Made by a program: the position numbers and the translations under genes. Under the pieces are notes generated by a model that saw only the letters and a list, made by a program, of their open reading frames with translations, searched no databases and was not told the DNA's origin. Below are positions 60,896 through 64,000 of a stretch of 64,000 nucleotides of DNA, piece after piece. The stretch comes from Mesostigma viride. Lineage: Eukaryota > Streptophyta > Mesostigmatophyceae > Mesostigmatales > Mesostigmataceae. Location: assembly GCA_009746045.1 (NCBI GenBank), contig RPFO01000154.1, positions 1,286,167 to 1,350,166 on the forward strand, read 5' to 3'. Positions within the stretch are counted from its first letter, which is position 1. The number at the start of each line of letters is the position of its first letter.

Positions 60896-61112
60896 GATAA
60901 AAAAGAGCCAAAATGGTGACAAATGCAGGCAAATGTCACCATTTTGGGCTCCGTATGATCTGAATTTTTGCACATGAATTGTGGGGACCCTGTGTCAGGT
61001 GTTGGCATGATGACAATAGGTTTGGGTGTCATTCTGACATTATTTGGATTTAATATTAATTAAAAATTGCCATTTACGACAAATGCTAGCACTATTTTGC
61101 TAGCATTTGTCA
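60896..61112. repeat. Duplicated hairpin modules
   Basis: Hairpin 1 (60905-60952): GAGCCAAAATGGTGACAAAT pairs with AAATGTCACCATTTTGGGCT. Hairpin 2 (61078-61111): GACAAATGCTAGC and GCTAGCATTTGTC around an 8-nt loop. Each is followed by GGGCTCCG(T/A)ATG…CT…AA…TTTG.AC, so the two modules are related copies about 180 bp apart. Confidence 0.7.
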
Positions 61113-61744
61113 CTAAATAGGGCTCCGAATGCCCTAGAACTTTGTACAAGGTCAGAACAACTCGTATTCGTCACCCTTGCAAAGTTACAGCATAATCTGA
61201 TATCAATTATTGTTGCTATGCAAGTGCAAGTGGTTTAGGTGGCCAGTTTTGGCCTTGGATCTGGAGTTAACTTAAGCAGGGAATACCACGTAAACTTAAC
61301 ATTTTGACTCAACTACTCCACCACTAGCCAGACACATCCTGGGGAGTCGTGGGATCCAATCCTAGGTCAATCCAACCATAAACTTGCCATGGGCCAGAAT
61401 TTATGTAAAAAAAAGGCCATTTCAAGGTGTTGTGACCATGCATGGTACATGCACTGATTAGCTTGTAACAAGACTCTCTTTTCTATTTACAGCCAAGTCG
61501 ATAATTCGACAACTTTAGTCCACACCCCCTGTTTGGGCGTGCCAAATCAGAATATACGCTTGGCTGATCTGGATAGTACCGGCTACGCCCCCTTCTAATA
61601 AAGAAGGTTCCAGCCGTGTTCAGCCCGTCTCACGTTGCGAGACTGAACAAGTCTCGCGTGCAGACACGTGTGTATAGTACTCCACACACAGATCTCGAAT
61701 GATTTATCTAGTACCAAATCCGAAAGGCTTGCATCACTCCCCGG

Positions 61745-62170
61745 AAAGGAGAACTTTAATTGCGGATGACTGTAGGTGTAAGTTGGCGATGCCCTAATTA
61801 ATTAATTAATTAATTAGACTCGTGCTCCCGTTGGGGAGTCACGGAGCATTAACCCCGATGAATGGATGGATGGGTGCACACATTCCTACCGGTCTAATCT
61901 ATCTACATGGGCTACATACTACATCTATCTAACAACATTCTAACTACATCATCTATCTAGGCAGCCGCGCACGCTGCCCTAGGGGGAGCTATCTAGCGCG
62001 ATGCCCTAGGATCCGGAGACGTCCGTCCTATAGTCAGCGAAAGTTGGTGCGAGAGGTCCCCAGTTCGATTCCGGTCGGATTCATTTGCAGATCGCGTTTT
62101 CCGCGTTTTCCGCGGACCGGCACTGAACGCAACTGGTTTTCACCTTTGCGGCGTGCCAAATCAGAAGATA
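61745..62170 (+). mobile_element. tRNA-derived SINE, split by a LINE-1 tail
   Basis: The same family as 17215-17416: GAGAACTTTAATTGCGG … TGTAGGTGTAAGTTGGCGAT, then after the LINE insertion GGATCCGGAGACGTCCGTCC, GAGAGGTCCCCAGTTCGATT and the GCGTGCCAAATCAGAA end. A short extra end of the family (GGCGTGCCAAATCAGAATAT) lies alone at 61534-61553. Confidence 0.8.
61797..61997 (-). mobile_element. LINE-1 3' end inserted in the SINE, 11-bp target duplication
   Basis: 201 bp matching the inverse of about 49497-49698, tail (TTAA)n included. GCGATGCCCTA is duplicated at 61786-61796 and 61998-62008. A 5'-truncated, target-primed insertion. Confidence 0.88.
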
Positions 62171-62212
62171 TCAATGATTGAATTGAACATTTAAAATTTA
62201 CAGCCTTGTTTA

Positions 62213-62560
62213 TAATTAATTAATTAAACTCGTGCTCCGGTTGGGGAGACACGGAGTATTGACCCCAATGGATGGATGGAAGAGGGGGCACACAATCCTA
62301 CCGGTCTATTCTATCTAGAGGGAGCCAGACCCTAGCGGCCTCTCCTAGAATTCTTCCCATGAGTGCAAACACGCTTCTTCCCCACAGCTTGTATATCAGG
62401 CATATCACATCTTGGAAACAAGTCCCAATGAATTTGACAATCGACATCAGCCATACCAGGCAAAAATGCGCTGGCCAGCGATCTAACAAGTAATTCCAAG
62501 CATCTTCAAACAACTCCCATGGAAAGTTACAGCTACGGATTGCTCCTCGGTCCTAATGAC
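62213..62560 (-). mobile_element. LINE-1-related 3' end, divergent copy
   Basis: It starts with the TTAATTAATTAA tail and the ACTCGTGCTCCGGTTGGGGA/GACACGGAG hairpin, then CCTACCGGTCTATTCTATCT. Minus-strand translation upstream reads FEDAWNYLLDRWPAHFCLVW and GRSVFALMGRILG, perhaps the ORF C-terminus. The extent toward 62800 is unclear. Confidence 0.6.
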
Positions 62561-63041
62561 CGCCACTGCACCCAGAATACCCAGTGGCAGTGCCATACTG
62601 GATGGCGAACGCAGAAATCCAAACGAGCAAGTGCCAATCCAAGCAAGTGGCTGTGCGGGCCAACCTGGTCTGCACGCATCAGCGACTGTCCTGTGCACAA
62701 CATGGCGGGGTAATCCATCCATCCATCCTGCCAACTTGGTACAGTCTATGCGGGGTCCCCCACCCAACGATTCAGGAGGGGTACCCAAGTTGGCCATCCG
62801 GTATCTATATATTGCCCCTGGGTACTCCCCTGGGATACACTGCCCCTGGGTCCACCGCCTTTTCGTCCCCTGCTCCTGGCTGCCAGTTTACCCCCCCATT
62901 CACGGCTCAACAGCTACAGCCAAGCCGCACCTGATAGCGTCACGGCACCATGACCCAACATCCCTCTGCAGAACTCAGGCTGCTGAGACGTTTAGAAGCC
63001 TCTACCACGTCCCCCCCCCCGGCCCCCAAAACAAAGGGCCT

Positions 63042-64000
63042 TCAGAAGGATGGAGGTGGCCAGCAGCGCTGCATGTACTGCCGTAGGTTGGCGTCCTCCT
63101 TTTCCTTCTGCTTCGTGTGCTCCTTGACCAGCTCGGTCGCTGCGGGGTCCTGCGCGAGGGCCTTGCGGAGGGCAGCCGCGTCCATGGGGATGTCCGGCAG
63201 GTTGGAGGCCTTGGCGCCTTCGATGGTCAGCACCGGCTTGAGGTTGGCGTCCTGCGGGGTGGGGTTGGGGGTACGGCGGGAGCTATATAAGTCAGTATAT
63301 CGATAAGGAAAAACGTAGGTCCGTAAATGACTTTGCACTCGCACCATTAAGGTTTGTGCACTGGGGGGCTCATGCATCAGTAAGTTATCTAATGAAAAAG
63401 TTGGTAAGGTAAGTTCCCAAGCACTCGTGGGCTTCAAGCAGGCGCCGGGCGCTCAAGAGGGTTGTGACAGGTCAGGCTTTTGACAAACCAACCCATATGC
63501 ACCACACCAATGCAGCGTACCAGCACCCGTGGCTGTACACCGTCAGGCTGTAATGAATTGCTGATTGCATACACAACCCCGCGTGCTCCCTGAGCCCCTT
63601 CCAGAAGCCCTGGGAAGTTCTACGGCATGCCCTGCATGAGTCTACGGCTTTACAAGGCAGTCTGGATTGGTTGCCAGGCGCCCATCCCTCCCAGGGCGGA
63701 CTCGCTCGCCACCCAGAGGCGGACATGCTCACCATGTTTCTATGTCGGCTTGAGCTCCAGCTTGGTGTCATGTGAAGCAGACGATAGCCCACATGCAAGC
63801 GCTCCTCCCATGAACTCATCTTCTAAACAAGAATAAATAAGATATTTGATTAGGTACCCTACTAGTTAATCACCCTACCAATCAACCCAGCACCCAGACT
63901 AATTGACACTATGTTATTACCACTAATTAAACAACATAGTAGTATTTGACTGGTAGACGGTAGTAAATGAATAAGAGCGACGCGGCTCACCTGCTTCTCC
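63042..64000 (-). CDS. Unknown protein, last exon and part of an upstream exon (partial)
   Basis: The terminal exon 63251-63042 follows CCCCGCAG and encodes 69 residues beginning DANLKPVLTIEGAKASNLPD, then IPMDAAALRKALAQDPAATE, LVKEHTKQKEKEDANLRQYM and a stop TGA. At the right edge 64000-63991 ends …GAGAAGCAG|GTGAGCC, a donor for an upstream exon outside the window. Whether another exon lies between 63252 and 63990 could not be settled. The text is mostly helical and charged. No family is recognised. Confidence 0.65.

Overview
The window is nuclear DNA from a green alga. It carries a single-exon PsaH gene (photosystem I subunit VI), a TON2/FASS-type PP2A B'' subunit gene split into 13 exons, and the 3' end of a plant-like FGAM synthase (PurL/PUR4) gene. 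Introns are long, GT-AG, and full of simple repeats. A repeat-rich green alga is certain at that level. A large-genome prasinophyte of the Pyramimonadales type would fit, but that is only a guess.

Layout. 345-1493 (+) holds the last two exons of PurL. 2863-9925 (-) is a nine-exon aldo/keto-reductase-like gene (493 aa) whose catalytic residues look lost. It is head-to-head with TON2 (+, 10754-22790, 483 aa). 22.8-50.0 kb is a graveyard of mobile elements: fragments of at least three non-LTR (LINE) families, a TTAA-flanked element with inverted termini (piggyBac-like, non-autonomous), and a nest of insertions. The nest reads: a LINE 3' end is split by a second LINE (target duplication ATCTAGT), which is split by a complete Ty3/gypsy chromovirus (30015-48948, duplication GTACC), which is split inside its integrase by a complete copia-like element (36839-44865, duplication GAAGA). 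psaH (-, 51582-51983) and an armadillo-repeat gene (+, from 52901) form a second head-to-head pair. 57.1-63.0 kb is gene-poor: a 1.2-kb G/T-rich belt, a pair of duplicated hairpins, and a tRNA-like SINE split by a LINE tail. The last exon of another minus-strand gene lies at 63042-63251, and that gene runs off the right edge.

The most unusual signal is in the introns. In both multi-exon genes, many introns contain degenerate tandem copies of the adjoining exon-intron boundary (exon end plus splice site). Copies of a 5' splice-site edge lie downstream of the true one, and copies of a 3' splice-site edge lie upstream of the true one. I call these 'splice-edge echoes'. They look like intron growth by repeated local duplication of splice junctions, with microsatellite-like expansions (for example GTGC directly at a donor) as the extreme case.

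Other points worth attention are the chromovirus accessory reading frames (a Cauli_VI/RNase H1 hybrid-binding-like ORF before gag and a long ORF after the chromodomain), a copia-like polyprotein with a protease-like segment between integrase and RT, and a perfect 60-bp palindrome at 24999-25058.
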